Shown: one piece after another, positions 22,122-34,347 of the stretch
How the letters are laid out: each line of letters begins with the position of its first letter
Numbering within the stretch: position 1 is the first letter of the stretch
The notes under the pieces: generated by a model
What the model was told of the DNA's origin: nothing
The model's input: only the letters and a program-made list of their open reading frames with translations
Database searches by the model: none
NCBI GenBank assembly: GCA_014529385.2
Contig: CM043970.1
Span: 66,675,496-66,739,495 of the forward strand
Direction of reading: 5' to 3'
DNA length: 64,000 nucleotides
Source: Adiantum capillus-veneris
Lineage: Eukaryota; Streptophyta; Polypodiopsida; Polypodiales; Pteridaceae
Position numbers and translations under genes: made by a program

Positions 22122-24698
22122 TGAGGCGGTCCGGGGCTGGCAACAAGAAGAGTGGCCTCTCAGCACCCTTCTAGGCTCCCGTGCTGCTCAATTGGGTTGG
22201 GGTTGGAAAAAACAACAAACACACACACAAACCTGCAACCTAACCCTACACAAAATTTGGGGCACCATCTAGTTTTGGATGCAAACAAGGACGCGTAATA
22301 GAGAGAGAGACAGACAGAGAGAGAGAGAGATAATTCTCGGGCTACTTTGAAATGTATTGACAGTGATCAAGCAAACACAATTATATATGTAAGAAAGAGA
22401 GAGAAGGGGGAGGGGATGCTTGTTGCATTAATACCTTCTTACAAATCTGTCATGACCAATCAAAGTGAGATTAGTATTTGTTAAACATAACTTGAGTAAA
22501 TTACATCACAAGGAAAGCCACCCCAATCACTATCTTAAGGCTAGGGGAGTCCTCTCCACCGTGTCGCCCTCTTACATTATGTGGGATTTATGGCTACATT
22601 GATGACAACACCCAGGGACAAGCTATCAAGAACTTAAAGAAAACACCAAGACACTTACACATCATTGTTGTCCATTACTTCACGTTGGAAGAGGGACAAA
22701 GTATCCAAGATTAGTCCAAATCCACCCTCCTTGATTCAACAAATGTTGGGCTTACACTAGTAGGAGAAATGATAGATTTTCTACTCTCAATTGAATGATC
22801 ACTCTCTCTTAAAATGGCATAGAGTTCCCTTGCTAATCACCCCTAATACAACACATGCATATGCATAAGACAATGAGCTTGCACTCAAGAGCTCCTTCTA
22901 GAGAGGTTGAGCTTGCTTCTCAAGCTATAGCATTGTGCTCTTTCTTATGGCTCCCCCATTTGTGCTAGTCACACCCTGCTTTTATAGCAATTTTGAGGGC
23001 TAGGGTTACTCCTCTAACCATGGTTGGGTTATATTTTCAGCACTTATCTTTTTTTTTTTGCTTGGAATTGTCAAGAAGTTGGTGGGGATAGATGAAGAAG
23101 AGAGAAGTGGAGGTTATAGGACTTTTCATAGTAGGTTCGTGTTAGTAAATTAGTAGAGTTAGTATTTTTATTGATTTACAAATGGAATTGGATATTTACA
23201 ATGGGAGTATCCACGTAGGATAAAAATAAGGAAGAAAAAACTCTTAATAGGTAAGAAAAGATGGATTTCTTACAATGTTGATGCTCCAAGTGTCCTGAGT
23301 AGAGTCAATTTTGACGCTTGTTGACGGTCCACTAGCTTTGACGGTACGTTTTCTCTCCACTCTTGACCTTCCTTGAGAGCCAAGGTAAGTGAACATGAGT
23401 AATCAATCACGATGATGGTGTCTTTCAAGAGAAGAGGATGACTTTTGTGGGTTTTTTTATAGATATGAGTAATATGGATGAGGAAAAATGAGACTAGATG
23501 GTCAATTTTGGAATGGAATTGAGTGTAGGAGACATGAGTTCACCATGGTTTCTCTTATTCTTCAAGGTTGAGAAGAATGTGAGTAGGGTGCAGAGAGGAG
23601 TGGTGAGAGAGGTCAGGATGATGAGTGGAGAAGTGTGTGTGAAAGAGGAAAATGATAAAGTGGAAGAGAGAGTGTGGCTGCATAGCATGGGCAAACTGGG
23701 GTCCACCAATAAAATCATAGCTCACAGCTCGTAGCTCAAATAAATATGAAACAATTTGAGGTAAATATTCAGCTCAAGATCTACAACTATTGTTTGTATC
23801 ACGTTTTCAAATTCCGGGAGCATGTGATCTTTAAAAATTCAGCAAAACCGACTGTTTTTTCCACTGCACAAAGTCTTTGTGAGGTCCTTCTTTGGATGAT
23901 GCTTTTGAATACCTCTACGAGTGAGCTCCCCATGGTGCATGCATGCATGCCACATACCCTTGACCTTATTTGGTAGGTCTATATTTGAAGATATTATTGA
24001 GATCATGATATAAGTGAATAGTACAACTAAGAAAATCAAATATTGAGGGGTCTAAAAAAATATGTACATGTCAAATATAAATAATATAGGTGGAAAAAAT
24101 ATAAAGGAGTCAAAATAAATCTCTCTCATTATAAGTCTACCATAAAAAGATGAATATTTTTGGTGGTCTAATTTATGAGAGTAATAGAGAATAGATGTAG
24201 GAAGGAAAAAATGACAATAGTGAAAAAATGTACACATAAATAAACTAGTTTTTTTGGATTTTTTGTTGGGATGGAGTTACACCAAAAATAAGAGAATCTT
24301 GCATGAAATTATTTTTATATCGAATAAAGAGTACGCAAAATGGTAAGAAAAAATATGGTAATGTTGAGTCAATGTACATAGCATAAATAACACACCATAG
24401 GTAGAAATATTTAAATAAATACAAAAATAACTATGAAAAATCATTTTATTTAGGCCCTATATACAATGAAATATTTACACACAAATGGGCCATAATATAC
24501 TTATATTTTTTATATTTTTAGCTCAATTAGCCTAGTGACTAGCTAATTAAGGATTTTTAAGAAGATATGGAAAAAGTCCCCTAACTCACACACACCTATA
24601 TACAGTGAAATGGTAGGGATAGCCACAGTGTTTGGATAATTTTGGTAGGGTGGGTTAACTCACTATGGCAATTACAAAGAGCCGAAAAACGGCTATCA
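22122..24698 (-). repeat. 5' LTR of B'
   Basis: Same ends as the central LTR (TGATAGCC...CTCA on the minus strand). It is 242 bp longer because of a unique block at about 23835-24080 (after GATCTTTA and before AATAATATAGGTGG). That block is either an insertion here or a deletion in the other copy. The bases just outside (24699-24703, CTAGG) would be the target duplication, but the partner is off the window. Confidence 0.85.
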
Positions 24699-25560
24699 CT
24701 AGGTTTGGTCGCTAAATTCACCACTTGTCCACTCTATGTCATTATATTAAGAATATTGGGTGTTAAGGTCCACCACTTGTCCAACCTATAAGGTTATATA
24801 TTGAATGGTATGTTTTCTCACCACTTTTAATGTCCATGATATGTTTTACATGGGGGTTTTGCTCCAAGATCCACCACTTGTCCAAGCTCACTCTATTCAA
24901 ACATAGAGAGAAACAAAGGTCCACCACTTGTCCAAGCTAGGCTTCATTGAAACATGGAGAGAATGATGCTCCACCATTTATCCAAGATAGGCTCCATTGA
25001 AACATGGAGAGAAGTAAGCTCCACCATGTCTCCAAGATGCTAGGCTCCATTGAAATACCCAAAACCCATGATATTTTGTACATGGGGGGGGGGGGGGGGG
25101 GGGGGGGTTTACATTGAAGGTCCACCAGTTGTCCAACCTACTATTCCTAGTAGCACGAGTGGGTTGGTCTCAAAATTCACCACTTGTCCACTCTATGTCA
25201 TTATATTAAGAAAAATTGGGTTTCCATATCTAAATGGATCTTTGCTTAGATAAATGGTAGACCTTGAGACCTAAATACCCATTCAACACTAGAGCATTGG
25301 TTAAGCCTTATGCACTTCAAGCATACCTTTAACAACAAGTACTAGTTATTAGTTGACTTAAATCTAGTTGAACTCCATGGTATTGAGACTAAGAGAGAGT
25401 GTAGCATAAAAAAGGGTCAGGCTTTTAATTTGACTTTCTTTCTATTAATGAGTAGATCATAGATGGATTTTGGTATCTAATACAACCTTAGGGTAAAAAA
25501 TGTAAAACTCTTGTCTATTGTTGTGTTTGCATTAAGTGTTATTGTTCTTTAATTTCAGAA
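24699..25560. repeat. Diverged minisatellite, left arm, with a G24 run
   Basis: Irregular units of about 45-60 bp built on TCCACCACTTGTCCAAGCTA, often followed by GGCTCCATTGAAACATGGAG. They are mixed with a longer cassette (ATGATATGTTTTACATGGGG). A run of 24 G lies at 25084-25107. The last part (25260-25558) is not repetitive and ends in TTTAATTTCAG, a plausible splice acceptor before the gene at 25579. Confidence 0.8.
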
Positions 25561-25578
25561 TCATTATAGAAAAATGGA

Positions 25579-26325
25579 TTGGCTATATGCTGGCATAAAT
25601 TGAAGGAAACTATTGAATTACCCATCCAACCTCATCCAAGTCCTTGTCCAAGGAATCAACCACCTCCTTGTCACCTACCACTTGCTTTCAAGGACATCAA
25701 AAGAGTACTTATCTTGGATCTAGAGGGGTTACTTCTCAAGACAATTGAAATGAAACATAGAGATTCTATGCCAGCTTGGGCGCAACACGTGCGACTTGTG
25801 GAGGATAAAGATGAGTTTTATCATGTGGTGCGACCAGACACACAAAGTTTTTTGGATTTTTGTGCTGAATACTTTGAGTTATGGATATGGAGTTGCTATA
25901 ACTTAACAAGGGTGCAATACATCACACAAAAATGTTTTCCTGAGAAATATACCAAGTTCAAGGTGTTAATGAGTAACAAAAATTGTCAAAATCCAAATAT
26001 CATGTTAGGATTTACAAGGGTTTATCACAAAAACTTGAGTGATATTTAGAATATATTTGAGAATTTGGATGCAAACAATACCTTAATTTTTTATGACACT
26101 CCATATAGGGTGATGTGGAACATGCCAGGGACATATCTTATATTTCCAAAGATGTGGAGACAAACTTCTGAGCAACTTCAAAACTTCTTGCAGAGAACAA
26201 TAATTCCATGGTTGGTAGGATGGTTGTATGCAAGAGATAAGAGAGTCTATACATACAACACAATTGTAAATCAGTACAGTGATTCTGATCTCCTTGGTGT
26301 GTACTTGTCAACACAAAAGCATTGA
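25579..26325 (+). pseudogene. FCP1/NIF-like HAD phosphatase-fold gene, broken
   Basis: Two in-frame pieces. The first (to 26049) has FKDIKRVLILDLEGLLLKTI, the position of the DxDx(T/V) catalytic loop of CTD-phosphatase-like HAD proteins, but as DLEGLL, so the second Asp is Glu. VVRPDTQSFLDFCAEYFELW and WSCYNLTRVQYI follow, matching the RPGL..FL.....Y.l.iWT pattern of NIF/SCP domains. A TAG at 26047 interrupts KNLSDI-NIFENLDANNT, where relatives usually have Trp. The second piece continues (TLIFYDTPYRVMWNMPGTYL) to 26325. Activity is unlikely given the Glu change and the stop. The sequence upstream ends in a splice-acceptor-like TTTCAG at 25558, so earlier exons may exist but I cannot see them. 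It could be a pseudogene, or a diverged family member with a readthrough or assembly error. Confidence 0.7.
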
Positions 26326-27090
26326 ATAAATATGTCCATAAGATGATTTCTTTATTCTAGTGTGTATCTTTCAGCATTTGTATAATTTGATATAGTCTAC
26401 TTTTTTAAAAAAACAAAGGTGTGTCAATTTTATGAACACTTCAATGGAGTGCACCCTACTCTAAGGGGACTTCAATGTACTATTGGAGTGCATCCTATTG
26501 TAAGGGGACTTTGATGTATTTCTAGAGTGCACCCAAACTTTTGGAGACTCATTTTTTATTTGATTTGGGCCTATGTTAGATCATATAGTAAAAGAAATTC
26601 ATTTTCTGACAATTTATCTCGAGGTTGCATTTATTTGTAACTAGGAGAGATTTGATGTTTGATGTCAAAATAAAACTTGTAAGTGTCGATTAGATAATTC
26701 ATGGACTTTAAATATGTGAGATGGATCTTTTTCTTGGGCACAAATGTTTGCTTCAAGAATTTTATCATCACATCCTTTATGTAAAGAGTTTTAGAATCTA
26801 AAAGACTTTGAAAAGAAAACTATGGAATCTAAGTGCATGTATTCTTGAATGGCTTGAAAGTTGATGTATACATGCACGTCGCCTTGATGAAGGTTTAGAT
26901 CTAACAAGATGCAAAGATAGAATTCTTGGACGTTACCTTTGTCAACTTGGTATGAAATAACATATTTAACTTTTTTTTCTTATGGATGGAAAATATATGA
27001 TTATGTGCATTTGGAACCTAATTTCTTGACCTTCAAACCAAGATTCCTATGTTATTTTTTCATATACTTTTTTGTAATGGATTAAGATTG
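26326..27090. other. No gene recognised; probable 3' flank of the FCP1-like gene
   Basis: AT-rich sequence with a short direct duplication near 26450-26530 (GGAGTGCACCCTACTCTAAGG, then TGGAGTGCATCCTATTGTAAG). Nothing else is recognisable before the minisatellite resumes. Confidence 0.5.
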
Positions 27091-28495
27091 TGGATACAAG
27101 GTCCACCACTTGCTCAAGATAGATCTAAGAAATTATATATAATGAGTCTTCAAACTAGTAAACCAAGGGAAGAGAGAAGCAGGGTCCATCACTTGTCCAA
27201 GCTCATCTCTAGACAACATAGAGAGATGCTAGGTCTGCTAATTATCTAATATAGGCATAGAGAAATGATAGAAGGTTGAGCCACTTGTCCAACCTATCAT
27301 CTCTAGTAAAATGGGAGGTTTGGCCTTAAGATTCACCATGTAACCAGCCTATACTTCATTGTATTATGAAGAGTAGAAAAGCAAAGCTTCACCACTTGTC
27401 TAAGGTAGTTCCAAAATTAACATGGAGAGAAGCAAGCTTCACCATTTGTCCAAGCTAGGTTCCATTAAAACATGGAAAACCTCATATATGTTGTACATGG
27501 AAGCTTTTTTCCAAGGTCCACCACTTATCCAAGCTAGGATATATTAAACATGATAGAAACAAAGCTCCACCACTCGTCCAACCTCTAGAGCTGCAAAGTG
27601 TACCGGTAGTCTAAACTAGGGATGAGAAAATAATAGAAGGTCCACCACTTATCCAATATATTATGTCTAATAGAATGGGAGGTTTGGTCTCAAGATTTAG
27701 GAATTGGCTGACCTATATTTCATTATATTATGATGAATTTGGTTTTAAGGTCAACTACTTATCCAATCTATAATTTTATATCTTGAATGGTATTCCTTTC
27801 CATCACTTAGAAAACCAATGATATGTTGTACATGGGGGGGGTCTATTACAAGGTCCACCACTTGTCCAAGCTAGTTTCATTGAAACATGGATGAAGGCAA
27901 GCTCCACCATTTGTTAAATCTAGACTCCATTGAAAACCAGAAAATCCATGCTATGTTGTACATGGGGTTTCTATTTTAAGGTCCAGCACTTCTCCAAGCT
28001 AAACTCCATTGAAACATGGAGAGGAGAAACACTCCACCACTTGTCCAATCTTGGAAACATTGATAGTAGTTGGTTTAGTTTGAAGATCCACCATGTGTCT
28101 AAGCTAACTCTATTGAAACATAGAGAGAAGCAAAGGTCCACCAATTGTCCAAGCTAGGCTCCATTGAAACATGGACAGAAGAAAGCTCCACCATTTCTCC
28201 AAGATAGTCTCCATTGAAACATGGAGAGAATCAAAGGTCCACCATTTCTCCAAGCTAGAGGCTACAGTTGTCCAACCTATAAGGTTATATCTTAAATGTT
28301 AATCTTTTTAATCACTTGGAATACCCATGATATGTTTTACATGGGGGTTTTGTTCCAAGGTCCACCACATGTCAAAGCTAACTCTATTGAAACATAGAGA
28401 GGAGAAAAGGTCCACCACTTGTCCAAGCTAGTCTCCATTGAAACAAGGAGAGAAGCAAGCTCCATCATTTCTCCAAGATAGGCTAGTTTGGATAA
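27090..28495. repeat. Diverged minisatellite, right arm
   Basis: Same TCCACCACTTGTCCAAGCTA / CTCCATTGAAACATGGAGAG units as at 24699. A larger cassette of about 300 bp recurs, with AACCTATAAGGTTATATCTT and CCATGATATGTTGTACATGG (near 27480, 27780, 27940, 28280). One unit in inverted orientation lies at about 28707-28735 (CTTGGACAAGTTGTGGACCT). Confidence 0.82.
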
Positions 28496-28984
28496 GTCCA
28501 CCTTGAAACCAACCTTCCTATGAGGCAATAGAGCATATGTTACATATGTTATGTATGCCCCATGCCTCAAATTAAGAAGTTCTAGATTAGAAGTGGACCT
28601 TGCTTGAATGTCACATGCATTAAATTAAGGAAACATAGCCAAGTGGATTGTATTCCTCAATAAATCCTTGCTTTCACAAGTTATGAACCTTGAGTCAATT
28701 TTACATTAACTTGGACAAGTTGTGGACCTAGAAACCAAGCTCTCCATGTTGAGATAAGTTGTAGGTAGGAGAGTAGAATATAGACAACGATAATGGATGC
28801 AATATACTAGTCTCCTAATAATCCAATTGATTGAAACCATTGAATTTTAATTGTTTTCATTGTGTATGGTATGTGCATAAAGTGGAATGAGACCTTAAGA
28901 AAACTCAAATTTTTAACAAAATCTCAATATTTTGTACATGATATATTGAAAGTTGTCCAACCTGGGAATTGGGATTTTCCCACT
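28496..28984. other. No gene recognised
   Basis: Non-repetitive AT-rich sequence apart from the single inverted minisatellite unit near 28707. I see nothing else in it. Confidence 0.5.
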
Positions 28985-29545
28985 TTACCTAATATGGTCT
29001 TTACTAACGACTAGAGCTATTCTCGTTGGAGGTTCTCTTGAAGATTTATCTCCTACTTTTGTAATGGTCTCATCTTCATCTAAATGTGTCTCTATGGAGG
29101 GTGGCTTGAGACTCTGTTTTCCAATATGACTTTCCTCTTTTGCTGTGATCGCATGGAATTGGGCAATGATGATATGTGGACCTACTTCAATGGCAGTTGA
29201 GATGATTCCCCGGCATTCTGCTTGTTTGTTTCTAGATATGCTCACGAATTCAGGAGCATCTTGGTCGGCCACATTTTTTCCAAGTGCAAAAAGACATGAA
29301 GTTCTTGTCTAACTAAAATCTAGCTTTACTTCATTTGACAAATTTTCTTTGTTTTGATTGGTGATGTTGCACTTGATCGTCTCAATATCTTTGTCTATAT
29401 TGAGCTCTTTTGTGGTGATGGTGTCCGTGGGTTGATCTTTTTCTACATACTCTTTGCTTTGACCATTTTCTTCAGTTGATGTTGACTCATATGACCGTGG
29501 TATTGCACTTTTTTCTTGCAACTGTTGAGCATTGGCTTCCTGCAT
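28985..29545 (-). pseudogene. Unidentified hydrophilic protein fragment with one stop
   Basis: Two segments in one frame: 29545-29309 (MQEANAQQLQEKSAIPRSYE ... LSNEVKLDFS) and 29272-28985 (MADQDAPEFVSISRNKQAEC ... KDHIR). They are joined by open sequence apart from the TAG at 29309. Together they give about 185 residues, rich in Glu, Lys, Ser and Thr, with no membrane segment and no motif I recognise. It may be a fragment of a host gene or the C-terminal tail of a transposon protein. No function is proposed. Confidence 0.35.
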
Positions 29546-30280
29546 TAATCTTTGACTCCAAGTTTAAAATCCGTAGGGGGTTGTACAAGGTCATGAACCT
29601 ACTGGTATTCATTACTGTCTGTATCTTGATATGCATATGTGATCTTGGTCACATGCATTTGCTTGAACACTATGGGATTTGTCGGCTTTTGGCTTTGACT
29701 TGTGGAGATCAATTGGAACTTTTTCCCTCATGATCTTCATACATGCATTTTTCTGCATATTTCGATGGGATATGGGTCAGTGTGAAACTTCCCACAACCA
29801 TATGATCTTTCAATGGTTTTTGCTTTGAAGGGCTCGGCTAGCTAGAATTTCTAGGGCTTCTTACTGGTGTAGCATTTTCTAGTTCTAGAGCTGAGCTTGA
29901 TGGATTTTCAGCTCTCCCCTTCCTAGGGTGATCACTATAGCCTACTTCATTATGAGAGTTTAAGGTTGTTTGGCTCGGTTAAGTCTCACCTTTTAGGATT
30001 ATTGATGTTTTGTATCTGTAAACCTTCTCCATAGTTTCCTATGTATCTCCGTGAAACATGACAAACTATTTCCCAAGTCAAGCTTTATCTTTGCCCTAAT
30101 ATTGTCTATCCCATGGGTCTCCTATGATATGAGCTTCTATGGTCTTAGGACCCAAGGCATCATCCATTTACGTTTGATTTGGTCAAAGTATATGCTCGTC
30201 TGGTCACAAGGTCGAAGCTTGATTTTTCATGCAGGAGAGTTTGGCTATGAATAGATTTTTGGGTTCACTTGGGTCATATC
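29546..30280. other. No gene recognised; left flank of the satellite
   Basis: Unique-looking sequence without a long open frame or repeat. The 628-bp satellite begins at about 30281 (TATAAAACATTAACCAATTC). Confidence 0.5.
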
Positions 30281-33200
30281 CTATAAAACATTAACCAATT
30301 CACACGACCAAAATTAAAGAAATAATGGTTGAAAAGATGCAAAACATGCGTAACTCTATACTAGGAATTCACTTTAAAAAATAAAATCTATGGGGGCTGC
30401 CCCTAGCCCCGCGGGGGCACTGCCCCTCGACCCCACCCCTTTTAAACTATGTATCTCTGTCTTTTGAGGAGAGTGTATGTGTGCAAGAAAGAGTTACAGA
30501 GAACCATCTTCTCTATATGGAGAAAGACAGAGAGTAAGAGTGAGAAATACTTGTTTTTCCCCTATATTGTGAGGTGTGCAATGTCTCCTGAGAAGAAGCT
30601 ATGCCCGATGCTGCCCTTCTAAAAATCGTTGCGTACGATGCTATTTCTTTATCATGTCTGTGAACTATCAATCATGTGCGCTCCACATATGCATTGTGTA
30701 CGATACTTCGTTCGCTTCTATGCGTGCGCGTATACTCCAATTGTGTGCGATCCGCGTGCGCTTTCTCTGTGTTTGCTGCTCGACTGCTTTCTCTATGTGC
30801 GTTGCTCGTGCGCTCTCTCTGTGCCTAATCTTGATAGGGTTTATTAGAACTGCACGTAAGCTACAAGTCCACGTTTTATCATAAGATTTAAAAAAAACAT
30901 AAGAAGTATAAAACATTAAACAATTCACACGGCCAAAATTAAAGAAATCATGGTTGAAAAGATGCAAAACATGTGTAACTCTATACTAGGAATTCACCTG
31001 AAAAAAATAAATGTATGGGTGCTGCCCCTAGCCCCGCGGGGGCACTGTTCCTCAACCCCGCCCCTTTCAAACTATGTATCTATGTCTTTTGACGAGAGTG
31101 TGTGTGTGCAAGAAAGAGTTACAGAGAACCATCTTCTCTATATGGAGAAAGATAGAGAGTGTGTGAGGGAGTGAGATACCTGTTTTGTCCCTATTCATGA
31201 GGTGTGCAATGTCTCCTCAGAAGAACATATGCCCGATGCTGCCTTTCTGGAAAGCATTGCGTATGATGCTATTTCTTTATCCTATGCGTGAACTGTCAAT
31301 CCTCTGCGCTCTACCTGTGCGTTGTGTACGATGCCGGGTTCAGTCCTGTGCGCGCACGTATACTCCAACTGTGTGCGATCAGCATGCTCTTTCTCTGTGT
31401 TTGGTGCTCGTCTGCTTTCTCTGTGTGCGTTGCTCGTGCGCTCTCTCTGTGCCTAATTTTGATAGGGTTTATTAGAATGCCACGTAAGCTACAAGTCCAC
31501 GTTTTATCATAGGATTAAAAAAAACAAACGCAGTATAAAACATTAACCAGTTCACACGACCAAAATAAAAGAAATCATGGTTGAAAAGATGTAAAGAATG
31601 GGTAACTCTATACTAGGAATTCACTTAAAAATATATATATATATAGGCGCTGCCCCTAGCCGCGCGGGGGCGCTGCCCCTCGACCCCACCCCTTTTAAAC
31701 TATGTATCTCTGTCTTTTGACAAGAGTGTGTTTGCGCAAGAAATAACTATAGAGAACCATCTTCTCTATATGGAGAAAGACATAGAGTGAGAGAGAGAGA
31801 AATACCTATTTTTCCCCTATTTGTGAGGTGTGCAATGTTTCCTGAGAAGAAGCTATGCTCGACGCTGCCCTTCTGGAAATCGTTGCGTACAATGCTGTTT
31901 CTTTATCTTGTGTGTGAACTATCAATCATGTGCGCTCCACATGTGCGTTGTGTACGATACCGGGTTCGCTCCTGTGCGCGCGCGTATACTCCAATTGTGT
32001 GCGATGCGCGTGCGCTTTCTCTGTGTTTGTTGCTCAACTGCTTTCTCTGTGTGCGTTGCTCGTGCGCTCTCTCTGTGCCTAATCTTGATAGGGTTTATTA
32101 GAATGCCACGTAAGCTACAAGTCCACGTTTTATCATAAAATTAAAAAAAACATAAGAAGTATAAAACATTAAAAAATTCACACAACCAAAATTAAAGAAA
32201 TCATGGTTGAAAAGATGCAAAACATGTGTAACTCTATACTAGGAATTCACTTTTAAAAGAAAAATCTATCGGGGCTACCCTAGCCCCGCGGGGGCACTGC
32301 CCCTCGACCCCACCCCTTTTAAACTATGTATCTCTGTCTTTTGATGAGAGTGTGTGTGTGTGTGTGTGCAAGAAAGAGTTATAGACAACCATCTTCTCTA
32401 TATGGAGAAAGACAGAGAGTAAGAGTGAGAAATACCTATTTTTTCCCTATTAGTGAGGTGTGCAATGTCTCCTGAGAACAAGCTAGGCCAGATGCTACCC
32501 TTTTGGAAAGTGTTGTGTACGATGTCGGATTCGGTCCTGTGCAATCAGCGTGCGCTTTCTTTGTGTGTGCTGCTCGTCTGCTTTCTTTGCGTGCGTTGCT
32601 TGTATGCTTTCTCTGTGCCTACTCTTGATAGGGTTTATTAGGATGTCCACGTTTTATCATAGGATTAAAAAAAAACAAAAGCAATATAAAATATTAACCA
32701 ATTCACACGCCCAAAATTAAAGAAATCATGGCTAAAAAAAATCAAAACATGCGTACCTCTATACTAGGAATTCACTTTTAAAAAACAAATCTATGGGCGC
32801 TGTCCCTCGACCCCGCCCCTTGTCAACTATGTATCTCTGTCTTTTCACGAGAGTGTGTGTGTGCAAGAAAGAGGTACAGAGAACCATCTTCTCTATATGG
32901 AGAAAGACAAAGAGTGTGAGAGAGAGATATACCTATTTTTCCCCTATTTATGAGGTGTGCAATGTCTCCTGAGAAGAAGCTATGACTGATGCTGCCCTTC
33001 TGGAAAGCGTTGCGTACGATGCTGTTTCTTTATCCTATGCGTGAATTGTTAATCCTGTGCGCTCCACCTGTGCGTTGTGTACGATCCCAGGTACGCTCAT
33101 GTGCGCGTGCGTATACTCCAACTGTGTGCCATTAGCGTGCGCTTTCTTTGTGTTTGTTGCTCGTCTACTTTCTCTGTGTGCGTTTCTCATGCGCTCTCTC

Positions 33201-33539
33201 TGTGCCTAATATTGATAGGGTTTATTAGAATGCCATGTAAGCTACAAGTCCATGTTTTATCATAGGAGGAAAAAAAAATAAAGAAGAATAAAACTAACCA
33301 ATTCACACGACCAAAATTAAAGAAATCATGGATGAAAAAATCAAAACATGCATAAATCAATACTAGGAATTCACTTTTAAAAAAATATCTATGGGCACTG
33401 CCCGTCGCCCCGTGGGGGCGCTGTCCCTCGACCCTGCCTCTTTTAAACTATGTATCTCTTTCTTTTGACGAGAGTGTGTGTGCACAAGAAAGAGTTACAG
33501 AGAACTATCTTCTCTATATGGAGAAAGAGAGAGAGAGAG

Positions 33540-33576
<37 letters not shown>

Positions 33577-33856
33577 CTTGTTTTTTTCCTATTTGTGAGG
33601 TGTGCAATGTCTCCTGAGAAGAAGCTATGCCCGATGCTGCCCTTTTGGAAAGCCTTGCGTACCATGCTGTTTCTTTATCTTGTGTGTGAACTGTCAATCC
33701 TGTGCGTTCCACCTGTGCGTTGTGTACGATGCTGGGTTCGCTCCTACGTGCGCGCGTATACTCCAACTGTGTGCGATCCGCATGCGCTTTCTTTGTGTTT
33801 GCTGCTCGTCTGCTTTCTCTGTCTCCGTTGCTGGTGCGCTCTCTTTGTGCCTAATC
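30281..33856 (+). repeat. 628-bp satellite, block 1 (about six monomers)
   Basis: The phase mark GCCTAATCTTGATAGGGTTT recurs near 30823, 31451, 32081, 32618 and 33205 (spacing 628, 630, 537, 587). The next copy ends early at a copia LTR at 33857. Each monomer has an AT-rich part (AAAACATTAACCAATTCACA), a GC palindrome region (TAGCCCCGCGGGGGC), a GA tract near ATATGGAGAAAGACAGAGAG, and a stop-poor part rich in GTGCG/TCTCTGTG. Orientation is set arbitrarily by the longest open frames. Confidence 0.93.
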
Positions 33857-33952
33857 TGTTGGAGCTATATATGGCTCACTCTACTCAACCATGTCATCTT
33901 TTCCTCCATATGAATCAGTATTTGGGAGCGTACATGGTGTGTCTCTTGTCTC

Positions 33953-34032
<80 letters not shown>

Positions 34033-34347
34033 CCCTCTCTCTCTCTACATCTCAACACGGTATCAAATCGGTAACGATCACACGTCGATTCAATTCATGG
34101 TGACAAAATAGTATGTGTGTATGCGATTCGTATGTAAGATTCAAAATTACTACAAATTTTATTTTTTGAGGATTGATTCTTGTTAATTGTGGTTGTTTTG
34201 TGTTAAGAAGAATATGATTAGTGTTTTCTGTGGTGTTTATTGCTAATCTATATAATAAATCATTGATTACGTTTTCTTGTTGATTTGTTTTTTTACATCG
34301 TGAACTTCGTCTCAATTTTTGGGGGTCTTCTGCTCAAAATTTTGGGC
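33857..34347 (+). mobile_element. Copia LTR plus leader fragment embedded in the satellite
   Basis: LTR 33857-34057 (TGTTGGAGCTATATATGGCT ... CATCTCAACA, with its internal CT tract expanded), then a degenerate primer-binding site CGGTATCAAATC, then about 280 bp of leader matching 48790-49018 of element C (opposite strand). The leader stops at CTGCTCAAAATTT and the satellite resumes at TACGATG. The left junction GCCTAATC|TGTTGG is identical to those at 43362 and 58656. Confidence 0.85.

Larger units (their letters stand above)
6794..24698 (-). mobile_element. Tandem pair of Tat-like Ty3/gypsy elements B and B' sharing one LTR
   Basis: On the minus strand the order is LTR (24698-22122), B' internal region (22121-12882), LTR (12881-10547), then B internal region (10546-6794), which is interrupted by element A. 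The central LTR has the polypurine tract of B' on one side and the primer-binding site of B on the other, so it is both the 3' LTR of B' and the 5' LTR of B. The two internal regions align at a constant offset of 11,576 bases over gag and share the same nonsense codons. Two RNase H domains in B' place the lineage near plant Tat elements. Confidence 0.85.
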
